Origin: CAZQQN01 sp964549595
GTDB lineage: Bacteria; Bacteroidota; Bacteroidia; CAILMK01; CAYYUA01
Length of the DNA: 64,000 nucleotides
Reading direction: 5' to 3'
Assembly: GCA_964549595.1 (NCBI GenBank)
Contig: CAZJWK010000005.1
Coordinates: forward strand, 3,968 to 67,967
The position numbers and the translations under genes are program-made. Under the pieces are notes generated by a model. That model worked only from the letters and a program-made list of their open reading frames with translations. It was not told where the DNA came from and did not search any database. Below, piece by piece: positions 8,610 through 17,420 of the stretch (its first letter is position 1; each line of letters begins with the position of its first letter).

Positions 8610-10706
8610 TCAGAATTGCAAACGAACCTGGGTTTTAACGGTTGTTTTGGTATTACCGTTAATCGCCTGGTATCCTGACCCCACGGTATTTTTGTTGAAA
8701 TAATGGGTTCTTCCGGCTTTGATCCATAAACTCAACTTTCCCCAAGCCTTTAGTTTGGAAAGCAAATAATACCTCATACCCCGGTCCTGGAAAAACGGAA
8801 TGCTAAACGTGTACAGTAGGTCGTTTTCATACGTATAAATACGCGCCTGGTAATCATCTACATTAAAAAGCGCATAGCGTCCTATGACATAGAAATCATT
8901 GTCAGCAACTTCATAGCGTACATCCTGGAAAGCAAGCCAACCTCTGATCGGTGATTGGTCCTCCATTTGATAAAAACTATGGACTAAGCGTGTTTGAAAA
9001 GACCAATTCCTGGAAATTTTGTAATCCAGGTTCCAGCGAAAATACCATTGCTGGTAACGACCGGTTTTACCAACCGAAGCCTCACTTTCAGACAAGTTCC
9101 TAACCTTACTTTGGCCCTTTATTCGCCAATACATCTCAAATCCTCCCGGATCATAGGTAATGTTGGTCTGGTATTCACGCCCTTCGGAGGGTTGATCAGT
9201 ACGAAAACGAAGCCAGGGGAATTTAAAATAATCAAAATAGGTGCTCACCTGCCAATTTTCAAAAAGCTCCGTCTGGAGGGTTAAAAATAGGCCATTCTCA
9301 TTGCTTACTTGACCACTTTCCCGAAAGGCATTTCCATAAGGCGCATTATAGTTTCTGGGATAATGGCGGTAAAGAGCCCCTAATTTAATACCGGACGGGA
9401 AATTAATCAACATGCCGTTCAAATTGGCAACGGCCCCGCTATGACTATAGCCAAATTCCCCGAAAAAGTAAAAATTCCGGTATAACCACTTGTAATCCAA
9501 ACCCAAATTCCAGGCTTCCTTCCCGGACCAGTCAAATTGGTCGTAAAGCTTGTCACTGATAGATAGGGGTTTTTCATTTTTGACGTATAAGCCCGTCAAC
9601 CCTATATCCAGATTAGCAAAATCCTGGCTAATATGAGCACCGGCCAATTCCTGGCGGAAAGCATTTTTATCCGCAAGCTCAGCTTTCCGGCGGTGCATGC
9701 CACTACTTTTAATGGAAGTGATGGCTCGGGATTCCCTTAACGTATCCTGAGTGGCAAGGTTAGCATCCTGTAGTTTATTCGAATAAAAACCGGTAACCTT
9801 TGTATTCTTCAATCCCCATGTAGCCCCTATACCCCGAAAGTAATTGTTTTCATTGGCTGATGTATAAGCATCCAGGCCTTCGTTGCCTTTGCTCAGACCA
9901 AAAGCATTGGGCGTTTTGCCCAGGGATAAACCACTGGCCATTACCAGGCCCTGACCGAATTGTGCCTCAAAATCTCCCAAGGCCAATGATTTTAAAGGCC
10001 CGATGTCTTTCATGAACAGATGACCCGAATAATAATCAAACCCCTGGGATTGGCTACCCTGAAAAAACTCCTCCCCGGCATCTTTTTCAGCTGTAAAGCC
10101 TAAACTTATCCGGTCTGAAAGGGTATATTGGTAACGGGTATAAAGATCCAAAGGACTTCCCAAATAGCCTTTATTGTTTTCACGGGAAGAGGCTGTGTCA
10201 GCTATCCTTTGACCTTTCACTTTTTCCAGAAGGCGTTCACCCCTTAAAAAAATGTCATGGTTTCCAAATTGGGTTAAATTTTTGAGATTGATGGCAATCC
10301 GGTCCTTTTCTTTCCTGGTATTGACAAAAGGCAATAACCATTTGATGGTTTTTCTGTCTAAGCTTGAAACGGCTTGCAACTCATAAACTGTAGTGAAACC
10401 ATCATATTGGTCCCGGTAAGCAATGATTCCATTCACCTGGGGTACGTTCAGGAAAGGCAGGGAAAGCAGTTCATCCTTGCTAGCTTTATTCAACGATAAT
10501 GGGTTTTCGTAATAATGGTTTAATGAAGTGACCAAATCCGAATAATCCAGGGCTTGATCCTTTTCTTCGAGGATATTCTCAATGATGCGGGAGACGGTTT
10601 GAGAGGTAGGCCTTTGGCAATACGCCTTATCCATAGTGATGGTAAAGACCAGGATTAGGATGAACCCTTTTAAGAAAGTGTTTTGTATGCCGTACCCTAA
10701 ATCCAT
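8610..10706 (-). CDS. Exported ComEA-like helix-hairpin-helix protein with predicted outer-membrane beta-barrel
   Basis: The 698-residue protein begins with a signal peptide (hydrophobic core FILILVFTITM, cleavage near residue 30). Residues about 70-130 carry two HhH-like motifs: LNKASKDELLSLP followed by an IIAYRDQYDGF element, closely following the ComEA pattern. The usual PGIG hairpin is replaced by PFLN, so DNA contact through the hairpin glycine is uncertain. The remaining about 550 residues alternate aromatic and polar residues in strand-turn-strand units and end in VRLQF, an outer-membrane barrel-like C-terminal phenylalanine. It is 4 bp from the PorV/Q-like gene upstream, so the two form an operon. 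Inferred location is the outer membrane; a DNA-uptake or other export/import role is possible but unproven. Confidence 0.7.
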   Translation of the reverse strand: MDLGYGIQNTFLKGFILILVFTITMDKAYCQRPTSQTVSRIIENILEEKDQALDYSDLVTSLNHYYENPLSLNKASKDELLSLPFLNVPQVNGIIAYRDQYDGFTTVYELQAVSSLDRKTIKWLLPFVNTRKEKDRIAINLKNLTQFGNHDIFLRGERLLEKVKGQRIADTASSRENNKGYLGSPLDLYTRYQYTLSDRISLGFTAEKDAGEEFFQGSQSQGFDYYSGHLFMKDIGPLKSLALGDFEAQFGQGLVMASGLSLGKTPNAFGLSKGNEGLDAYTSANENNYFRGIGATWGLKNTKVTGFYSNKLQDANLATQDTLRESRAITSIKSSGMHRRKAELADKNAFRQELAGAHISQDFANLDIGLTGLYVKNEKPLSISDKLYDQFDWSGKEAWNLGLDYKWLYRNFYFFGEFGYSHSGAVANLNGMLINFPSGIKLGALYRHYPRNYNAPYGNAFRESGQVSNENGLFLTLQTELFENWQVSTYFDYFKFPWLRFRTDQPSEGREYQTNITYDPGGFEMYWRIKGQSKVRNLSESEASVGKTGRYQQWYFRWNLDYKISRNWSFQTRLVHSFYQMEDQSPIRGWLAFQDVRYEVADNDFYVIGRYALFNVDDYQARIYTYENDLLYTFSIPFFQDRGMRYYLLSKLKAWGKLSLWIKAGRTHYFNKNTVGSGYQAINGNTKTTVKTQVRLQF

Positions 10707-10710
10707 TTGC

Positions 10711-11535
10711 TCACTGTTGGATGTAGTTCGTGCTTAAAGCCGGCGTAATTCCCAATGTCTGATGAAAATCAAAATTTAAATTTACAGTCAGCCATTTCCA
10801 TCGATAGCGTAGGCCAAAAGAATAAGAAAACGGGGCGGTACTTACACCGGTCTGCAGTTGAAGCTTTTCGACAGGGCTGTAAGTTAAGCCACTTTTAAAC
10901 CGGGTATCGTAGGAAATGCTTTTTTCAAAAGCCAGGTGCCAGGCAACCTTTTCTGAGAATTTGTAGCTTGCTCCCAAATTAAAAGTGGGTGGGGTTTCCT
11001 TTTTACCACCGGCTTCCCATCCTTGTGCAGTGGGATTAAACACATGGATAGCGGTTTTGATCTTATCGTTTAACCGGAATAAAAGGCTGGCTTCCCCCAT
11101 TATCTGCCACTCATTTCCATATTCCCGGATAAAAGTATTAAAGGCATCAAACTGCAAACCTGCGGAGAGGTTTTCCCCAAAGCTACGGGAAATTGCCAGG
11201 CCATACTTCTGTTGTCCAAAATAAGGTCCATTAGAGAATTGGTGAAAGCTAATTCCTACCGTACCAATATCATTAATCGGATAAGCGATGCTTAGTGCCC
11301 CTGCATTTAAGGATTCAATCCCAAATTTACGCTCTGCATAAATCCCGAAACGGAGGTTTTCCAATTCGGCCAAAGCAGCTTGGTTGTAAAAATTAGCCCA
11401 GTGATCTGTTATCGTGATACCGGATTGGGATAGTGCGTTGTACTTTCCTCCGGCACCGTAATTTTTGCCACCTGCTAATATTTGGCAGCTCAGGGATAAA
11501 AGGAGGAAAAGAATGAAAAATTGACGTACTACCAT
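10711..11535 (-). CDS. PorV/PorQ-like outer-membrane beta-barrel protein
   Basis: This 274-residue protein has a signal peptide (residues 1-21, LFLLLSLSCQILA) and then amphipathic beta-strand repeats. The region near residue 40, GITITDHWANFYNQAALA, resembles the N-terminal segment of PorV/PorQ and FadL-like barrels (a bright A/N/F/NPA-type motif), and the protein contains repeated LSAGLQFDAF, AIHVFNPT and FSYSFGLRYRW strands. In T9SS bacteria PorV binds cargo sorting domains, but the assignment to PorV or PorQ specifically is not supported; it is shorter than PorV. It is the first gene of an operon with the HhH-barrel gene, which starts 4 bp after its stop. Confidence 0.65.
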   Translation of the reverse strand: MVVRQFFILFLLLSLSCQILAGGKNYGAGGKYNALSQSGITITDHWANFYNQAALAELENLRFGIYAERKFGIESLNAGALSIAYPINDIGTVGISFHQFSNGPYFGQQKYGLAISRSFGENLSAGLQFDAFNTFIREYGNEWQIMGEASLLFRLNDKIKTAIHVFNPTAQGWEAGGKKETPPTFNLGASYKFSEKVAWHLAFEKSISYDTRFKSGLTYSPVEKLQLQTGVSTAPFSYSFGLRYRWKWLTVNLNFDFHQTLGITPALSTNYIQQ

Positions 11536-11559
11536 TGATTTTCAATACCATTCATCAGC

Positions 11560-11567
11560 CAAATGTA
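11560..11567 (-). promoter_or_regulatory. -7 element TACATTTG for the PorV/Q-like operon
   Basis: The minus-strand octamer TACATTTG is an exact TAnnTTTG match 25 bp upstream of the ATG at 11535; a TTTC lies 18 bp further upstream as a weak -33 candidate. Confidence 0.45.
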
Positions 11568-11610
11568 TAAAAGATGAGTCCTTTTGAAATTAACAATATG
11601 TAAAAATTGG

Positions 11611-14031
11611 CTACTGGATACATTTTCTCCAGCATTCCTTAAAGGAAGAACGGGTTTTTCCCTTAAGCTTTAAATTTTTCTCCTTGGCAGCTTTTAGATA
11701 GCTTTTCGCGGATTCGCATTGATTTATTTCACAATAACCCATACCAAGACTCAATAGGATCTGGCGGCTATCGGGTACTAAGCGATAAGCTTTTTCCAGG
11801 TATTTAAGCCGCTGTTTGAGATACATTTCCTCTTTTTGAGAATTTTGACGGGCTTTCCGCTGGTAGATTTTGGCCAGGTATTGATAAGCCCTTTTGTTGC
11901 CAGGATCAATGTCAAGGGCACTCATTAAGGTATTTTCGGCTTTGTCCAAATTGCCGAATTGCAGGTTCAGTGCGCCAAGACTGGTTTTTATATCCGCGGT
12001 TTCTAAACCTTTTTTCACGGCTTGCTTTAGGTACTGATAAGCTTGTCGGTAATATTGCTGTTGTTGGTTTTTTGCTTTTGCATTTTGGGCATATAGGCTG
12101 TACAGGTTTCCCATGGCGGCATACCCTTTTCCGGGATTTTCCGGGTGCTCCATAGCCTTTTTTGCTCGTTGGTAGGATAGCTCCAAATTCCCGATCTCCC
12201 GGTAAAAATCAGCTGCCAGGGCCGGAAAATTGATCGTTTCATATTGGGCAAATTCAAATGGCGGCCAAAAAAGATGATTAATAACCGTAGCCGGCATGGA
12301 CGCTTTAACCGGCTCGGTGCGGTGAAAAATATCCCTTTCACCGTCCTGATAGCCAAGCCTTTTGATCACGGACTGATTATTTTTGTTATCCTTTAAATAC
12401 AGAACAGCCACCGGATCCGCGAAAACGGGTTTAAATTCTTGACTTTTCATCAGATGCTGATGAAGTTTGGGAAAATTTAACCGATGAACCACTGCATAAT
12501 CAAACCCGTATAAACTATCCGCCTCCTGAAAAACCCTCGGATATTCAGTCATTTGGGCAAAACGGTTAAAAAACGCTTCGGGGAACACATCCAGATCCCT
12601 GAGGTCAATAAAAGTCTTAAAATCAGGACGAAAATGCCACATCAGATAAGAGGAAGTCAAATAACCTGAAAAACACCTTCCTTTTATATCGTGCTTTTGG
12701 ATAAAACGAGAGACACCCACAGGATTTTTTACCGCATTTACCTGTAAACCGTATTGATCATTCCTGTTGAAGGCTTCATAATAGGCATTGCTTGGAATTG
12801 CCATAAAAAAAGTAAGGCTTATCAATACCAAGACAACTGCACTGCTAAAGCTGATCCCAAAAAGGTTTCGCTTGTAAATTTCGGATTTTTGGCCAATCCA
12901 ACGTGCTATTGCATGCAGGCCAGTACTCGCAACCGGTAAGCTTACCAGGATGAAAAAAGGGATGTTCCGATAGGCCGTAAGAGAAAGGTAAAAAAACATG
13001 CCCAAAAAAAGGATATAACCGCTGCCAAAATTGATTAAGGGGCGCAAATACCAACGGTGATTTTTACCCCTGTTTCCCGGATATCTAATAAAAAGGGAAA
13101 TTAAGGTAACAGCAAGAAAAATCAGATTAAGGTAAGCTTGGTACTGCCAGTAATTAGGGTGGGTAAAAGCAAAGAGCTCAGTGGTGTATTTATTGGCGCC
13201 CAATTGCTGGTAAATATTCCAGGGATGAAATATCATCTCCCAACCTCTGGGATTAATGGCCACGGACAGAATAGCCAAAACCATAACGATAGTCAACCAG
13301 GTTGGCTTCTGAAGATTGGTGATTCCCCATTTGACTTTTAGTAATATGTAGTCCGACCAAAGGGTTACAGTAAAGACCCCAAGCATTATTAAACCCGTAC
13401 CGTAAGCTTCGTGAAAATTGGTCCAGACCACTTGTAGCAATATTAGCCAAAATACACTTTTATGGGGTTTTTGTCGATAATTGATCAGGAAAAAGGTAAA
13501 AGCCAGCACCATAAAATGGCTTACCATTTCCGGCCTGCCATTGATCCTGAATTCCCAGGCCATTAATCCGGTAATGACCCCAATAACAAAAGCAGCATTG
13601 GGATATTTGGTTTCATCCGGAAACAGCGGAATTTTTAGCTGCTGAAATATTCGGTACAGAAGTAATAGACAACCGGTAGTCACTATGGCTTGAAAAAAAT
13701 ACACAAAAGAAGGGCCCCCGATCCCCTGGAACCAATAGGCGATCACTTCAAACCCCCATTTCACATTGACCCATTCCTCGCCGGCCATTGTATAAGAAAA
13801 CTGATCAACTCTGGGAACCTGGAAATTTTGTACAATCCATTCACCGGTTCGAAAGATCCACCAAAGGTCCGGTTCTCTCAGGCTTTTTAAGCTCAAAGTA
13901 ATTCCTGACAGGATGCAAATAAACCAAGCAAGGAAAGAAAGGTTTTTTAAAACGGGAGATTGATGCTTGGGATCAAACCATTTCTGGGAAGGTTTTGATT
14001 GCCTTTGGCTTTGCTTGGTTTTCTTGCCCAT
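11611..14031 (-). CDS. Large polytopic membrane protein with GT-C-like N-half and TPR C-half
   Basis: The 806-residue protein starts with a basic leader (KKTKQSQRQSKPSQKW), then about ten membrane helices to residue about 400. After the first helix comes the acidic periplasmic motif REPDLWWIFRTGEWI, which resembles the first-loop D/E motif of GT-C glycosyltransferases or related polytopic proteins. A periplasmic domain follows, and residues about 580-800 form tetratricopeptide repeats (for example LGALNLQFGNLDKAENTL). The ATG at 14031 is chosen; a TTG at 14061 would add ten residues. Substrate is unknown; a lipid-linked sugar transfer is inference from the motif. It is monocistronic or the first gene upstream of the PorV operon (75 bp gap). 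Confidence 0.65.
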   Translation of the reverse strand: MGKKTKQSQRQSKPSQKWFDPKHQSPVLKNLSFLAWFICILSGITLSLKSLREPDLWWIFRTGEWIVQNFQVPRVDQFSYTMAGEEWVNVKWGFEVIAYWFQGIGGPSFVYFFQAIVTTGCLLLLYRIFQQLKIPLFPDETKYPNAAFVIGVITGLMAWEFRINGRPEMVSHFMVLAFTFFLINYRQKPHKSVFWLILLQVVWTNFHEAYGTGLIMLGVFTVTLWSDYILLKVKWGITNLQKPTWLTIVMVLAILSVAINPRGWEMIFHPWNIYQQLGANKYTTELFAFTHPNYWQYQAYLNLIFLAVTLISLFIRYPGNRGKNHRWYLRPLINFGSGYILFLGMFFYLSLTAYRNIPFFILVSLPVASTGLHAIARWIGQKSEIYKRNLFGISFSSAVVLVLISLTFFMAIPSNAYYEAFNRNDQYGLQVNAVKNPVGVSRFIQKHDIKGRCFSGYLTSSYLMWHFRPDFKTFIDLRDLDVFPEAFFNRFAQMTEYPRVFQEADSLYGFDYAVVHRLNFPKLHQHLMKSQEFKPVFADPVAVLYLKDNKNNQSVIKRLGYQDGERDIFHRTEPVKASMPATVINHLFWPPFEFAQYETINFPALAADFYREIGNLELSYQRAKKAMEHPENPGKGYAAMGNLYSLYAQNAKAKNQQQQYYRQAYQYLKQAVKKGLETADIKTSLGALNLQFGNLDKAENTLMSALDIDPGNKRAYQYLAKIYQRKARQNSQKEEMYLKQRLKYLEKAYRLVPDSRQILLSLGMGYCEINQCESAKSYLKAAKEKNLKLKGKTRSSFKECWRKCIQ

Positions 14032-14134
14032 TGGCCCAATGCTTTTCAGGACCAATTTCAATAATAATCAGCAAATGGCCAATTTGATAAAAGGTAATTG
14101 CTGAAAATGGAAATGCTGCTTTATTTGACCTTTA

Positions 14135-15559
14135 TCATAAGGAGGAAGAAACGGAAGTACGCTCAAAGGGCTCTTTATTTTTAGCCATCACCAGGTCAAT
14201 TTGTGAATAAAGCTTTTTAAGTTTTTTGGCCATTCTTGGTTTCTTATTCCGTTCAAGGTATTGAATGACCCTTTTTAGTTTGTTTTGATCCAGCCAATCG
14301 GGTTTATCGGTCTTTAATGCCTTAAGTTTATCAATGGCCCCATCAGAGGATTTTTTGATTGTTTTCATAACCAGGCTGTGTAGCTTGGAGGGTTGGGCAT
14401 TATTCTGTAAGTAGCGCTCAAGGCTTCTGACCAGATCGCCTTTGACCCGGCTATCGGTATTATTAAGCACGACCACACTTATTGTATCTTCAATATGGCG
14501 TTTAAAGCTAGTCCGGAATCCATTCCATAAACCATTGTGATACACCACTTTTTTCCCGTTTCGCTCTTCGATCCGGAAACCGTACCCATAATCTATTTGG
14601 TAACCATTCATTAGCCGGACACGGTTAAAGGCTTTTTCCAATTGGTTTTGATCTATCAAGGTTTGGTTATAAAGGGCTTGGTCCCATTTGAAAAGGTCCT
14701 CAGCTGTGGAGTAGATCCCTTTGTCACCCACTACACCATCATGTACCGTTTCCGAAACTTTATGGTAATAATAACCACTCTTCCGGTAACCATTCATCTT
14801 TTCGGGGTAATTTTTGTCAAGGGCAGCACTGTAAACAAAGGTATTCTCCATATCAAGGGGCTCAAAAACTTGTTGATCAAGAAATTCCCCGAAACTTTGA
14901 CCGGTAACCTTTTCAACAATGGTTGCCAAAACTACATAGCCTGTATTCGAATAATGGAAACGGCTTCCGGGGCGAAAATTAAGAAATTCGTTTTCAGCCA
15001 ACAGATTGATAACATCATCATTATAGGCCTTTTTATCATCCGGGTATTTATGCTCTAAGAGCCACATATAATTAGGCAGACCTGCTGTATGGTTAAGTAA
15101 GTGCTTAATTGTGACAGCTTCATAAGGAAATTTGGGGAAATATTCAGTCACACGATCGTCATAATTAAGACGACCTTCTTTCTCTAACATCATGATGGCA
15201 ACTGCAGTAAATTGTTTACTCACAGATGCCAATTGATAAGGCTTAGCAGAATCTATAGGTGTGCCTTTTTTAGGATTTGCATAGCCAACCCCGTTTTTAT
15301 AAATCATTTGCCCCTTGTAGTTTACCATGACCTTCCCACTGAATTGATAATTGGTATGGTATAACCCTACAATCGAATCCACCCCTTCGACCAGATTCGA
15401 TTCCAGCAATTTGGCAATATCGGTTTCTTCAGATTGAGATAAAACTTCCTGTTGAGGCACTTTATCCCCTTTTAAAGTGGAAAGAAAACTGACGGATAAA
15501 GATGCAACCGTGATCACAAACATTAAAATAATTACGCGAGTCGTAAATTGTAATCTCAC
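14135..15559 (-). CDS. Serine hydrolase, class C beta-lactamase/DD-peptidase family
   Basis: This 474-residue protein has an N-terminal signal or anchor helix (VIILMFVITVASLSVSFL) and then the beta-lactamase fold. The SxxK nucleophile motif is in ASVSKQF (near residue 113), the YxN motif in YSNTGYV, and the third motif position is HNGLWNGF (H-x-G instead of K-T-G), all typical of the AmpC/EstB/Pab87-like family. It acts in the periplasm; substrates may be peptides, esters or peptidoglycan and cannot be told. A basic C-terminal extension (KKSSDGAIDKLKALKTD onward) is predicted helical. The start is GTG at 15559; the next in-frame ATG is 12 codons on. Monocistronic by spacing. Confidence 0.83.
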   Translation of the reverse strand: MRLQFTTRVIILMFVITVASLSVSFLSTLKGDKVPQQEVLSQSEETDIAKLLESNLVEGVDSIVGLYHTNYQFSGKVMVNYKGQMIYKNGVGYANPKKGTPIDSAKPYQLASVSKQFTAVAIMMLEKEGRLNYDDRVTEYFPKFPYEAVTIKHLLNHTAGLPNYMWLLEHKYPDDKKAYNDDVINLLAENEFLNFRPGSRFHYSNTGYVVLATIVEKVTGQSFGEFLDQQVFEPLDMENTFVYSAALDKNYPEKMNGYRKSGYYYHKVSETVHDGVVGDKGIYSTAEDLFKWDQALYNQTLIDQNQLEKAFNRVRLMNGYQIDYGYGFRIEERNGKKVVYHNGLWNGFRTSFKRHIEDTISVVVLNNTDSRVKGDLVRSLERYLQNNAQPSKLHSLVMKTIKKSSDGAIDKLKALKTDKPDWLDQNKLKRVIQYLERNKKPRMAKKLKKLYSQIDLVMAKNKEPFERTSVSSSL

Positions 15560-15739
15560 TGGTTCATGCTTTTATTATAAAAAAAGTCATTGCAGTCATT
15601 TGAAAACTGCAATATTAAAGGTATTCACTAAATTTAAAGAAATCGGAATGATAAGAAGCTTAGGTTTTAAGTTCCCGGAGCAAAATTTCTTTCCATTCAA
15701 TTCAAAAATATCAAACGTATAACAAATCAAGCAAGAAAA

Positions 15740-15776
15740 GATTCCCGACTGCATTTAATAATCAGAGCCGGGAATC
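15740..15776 (-). terminator. Hairpin terminator downstream of osmC-like gene
   Basis: Inverted repeat GATTCCCG (15740-15747) and CGGGAATC (15769-15776), 8-bp stem, loop 21 nt. On the minus strand the stem is followed by CTTTTCTT-type T-rich sequence, and it begins 8 bp past the osmC stop. Confidence 0.5.
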
Positions 15777-15783
15777 CTGAGCA

Positions 15784-16212
15784 TTATTCCAGTTCTGCAT
15801 CAAGGATGATTTCAGTACCCCCTAATGCTTTAGAAACAGGGCAATTCTTTTTGGCACCCTCCGCATGTTCCAGAAATTTATCCTTATCAATTCCGGGTAC
15901 TTTCGCCCTGGTTTTTAAATGAATTTTAGTGATCGCAAATCCCCCTTCTACCTCATCTTCAGTAACGCTGGCATCTGTATTCACCGATTCTGCTTTGTAA
16001 CCATCACTTTCCAGCCCGGCAGAAAGGGCCATTGAATAACAAGCAGCATGGGCAGCGCCAATTAATTCTTCGGGATTGGTACCACCACTACCATCGCCAA
16101 AGCGGGAATTGAAATGATATTGCCCGTTGACTTCCATGGTTTCACTGGTTACAGAACCTTGGCCATTTTTAAGGCCACCTTGCCATACGGCATTTGCATT
16201 TCTTGTAGGCAT
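15784..16212 (-). CDS. OsmC/Ohr family peroxiredoxin
   Basis: This 142-residue protein reduces organic hydroperoxides by two active cysteines. Both are visible: AAHAACYSMAL (near residue 60) and KNCPVSKAL (near residue 125), and the N-terminal NPEELIGAAHAACY signature is characteristic of OsmC rather than Ohr (recollection). The thiol reductant is not encoded nearby. It is 44 bp from the FAD oxidoreductase gene at 16257 and on the same strand, so it may be transcribed with it. Confidence 0.88.
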   Translation of the reverse strand: MPTRNANAVWQGGLKNGQGSVTSETMEVNGQYHFNSRFGDGSGGTNPEELIGAAHAACYSMALSAGLESDGYKAESVNTDASVTEDEVEGGFAITKIHLKTRAKVPGIDKDKFLEHAEGAKKNCPVSKALGGTEIILDAELE

Positions 16213-16256
16213 AATGTTTTAGTTTTAGGGGTTAAAGGACCTTAAAATTACAAATT

Positions 16257-17318
16257 TCATTCCCAATAACGTTTAAAATAACGGTTAATGTTCACTTTTT
16301 CATTTAAAGTACCTTCACCTTCAAGAAAATTAATCATTTGAGAAGCAAAATAAGGGGCCAAAGAAACACCTTTGCTGCCCATGCCATTAAAAATGCCGAT
16401 TACCCGATCTTCCGGATGAAGACCAAGGTAGGGCCTCACATCTTGGGTGGCAGGCCTTATACCGGCTTGTTGATCAATAACCTCGTAAGGCACTTTCAGG
16501 TTTTTATCCAATAGGCGCTTGAGTTGTTGAAACCCTTCTTCAGTAGGATAAGGATTATCAATGTCCGTTTCGTAAGTAGAGCCGGAACGGAAGTATCCAT
16601 TTCCCAACGGTATCAGCCAAAAATCTTTATTGAGGATTTTGTCCATTTTAAGTTGCTGAGCCTTAATTGTTAGGATCTGACCTTTTACAAAGCTAAAGGG
16701 CAACCAATTAAACCAGGGATTATACCTGGCCTCACTCCCCTCAGAAAAAATGATGTACCGGGCTGAATCACCTCCTCGTTTTATGCCGGAACCTCCTATA
16801 ATGAGTTCATCATACGAAAGCTGCTCCTCCATAAGTAACCCTTTATGCTTTAGGAATTTCCGATAATGGCTCAGAAAGGTTTTGGTATCCAAAAAGCCCG
16901 ATTTGGTAATTTCAATACCACCCAGTTCATTGACCAAAAATTCTTCGGGAATGCCCGGTTTTTCACTATCCGCTACATAACCCTTATACTCAGGATTAGC
17001 ACTCCTGGCCAACCACTCATTTTGCTGTTCTATATTTTTGAAAACCTTCTGCACATTTTTTTCAAAATAAAATGTATCGTTCAAATGGTTTTCGAGCCCT
17101 CTGTAAGTTTGCAATGCAAAAGGCAGAATATCATCTGCCATCCACGTTTTCACCATTCTTCGTCCCGTTATGGGATTCACTAATCCGGCAGCCACTCGAG
17201 AAGCTGAACCCGGATCATTATTATCAATCACCAATGGTTTCAAGCCTTTTTGTAAGGCAAACCAGGAAAGCAACGAACCGCTTAACCCTTGACCCACAAT
17301 AATATAATCAAAATGCAT
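16257..17318 (-). CDS. FAD-dependent oxidoreductase (DAO family), possibly MnmC1-like
   Basis: This 353-residue flavoprotein starts with the dinucleotide-binding fold YIIVGQGLSGSLL (GxGxxG) and has the DAO-family features of a RVAAGLVNPITGRR FAD-binding loop and a C-terminal GIRPATQDVRPYLG plus IFNGMGSKGVSLAP. In E. coli MnmC, a DAO domain removes the carboxymethyl group from the wobble cmnm5s2U after, or before, the methyltransferase domain acts. Here the methyltransferase is the neighbouring gene (17421), so a split MnmC is an attractive inference; plain D-amino-acid or glycine oxidase activity is the alternative. Gap to mnmD is 102 bp. Confidence 0.7.
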   Translation of the reverse strand: MHFDYIIVGQGLSGSLLSWFALQKGLKPLVIDNNDPGSASRVAAGLVNPITGRRMVKTWMADDILPFALQTYRGLENHLNDTFYFEKNVQKVFKNIEQQNEWLARSANPEYKGYVADSEKPGIPEEFLVNELGGIEITKSGFLDTKTFLSHYRKFLKHKGLLMEEQLSYDELIIGGSGIKRGGDSARYIIFSEGSEARYNPWFNWLPFSFVKGQILTIKAQQLKMDKILNKDFWLIPLGNGYFRSGSTYETDIDNPYPTEEGFQQLKRLLDKNLKVPYEVIDQQAGIRPATQDVRPYLGLHPEDRVIGIFNGMGSKGVSLAPYFASQMINFLEGEGTLNEKVNINRYFKRYWE

Positions 17319-17420
17319 ACAGCCTAAGATGCTTTAAATGCCTAACTAATACTTACCAAAACGTAAACCTCGACTTAAAAAAGTGTTGATAACCATGTCA
17401 ACCTCTTAATTAAGCAACAA

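Noticed and set aside
14642..15058. 138-codon plus-strand frame within the serine hydrolase gene
   Set aside because: Antisense to a full-length, motif-bearing beta-lactamase-fold gene and without domain or promoter; a shadow frame.
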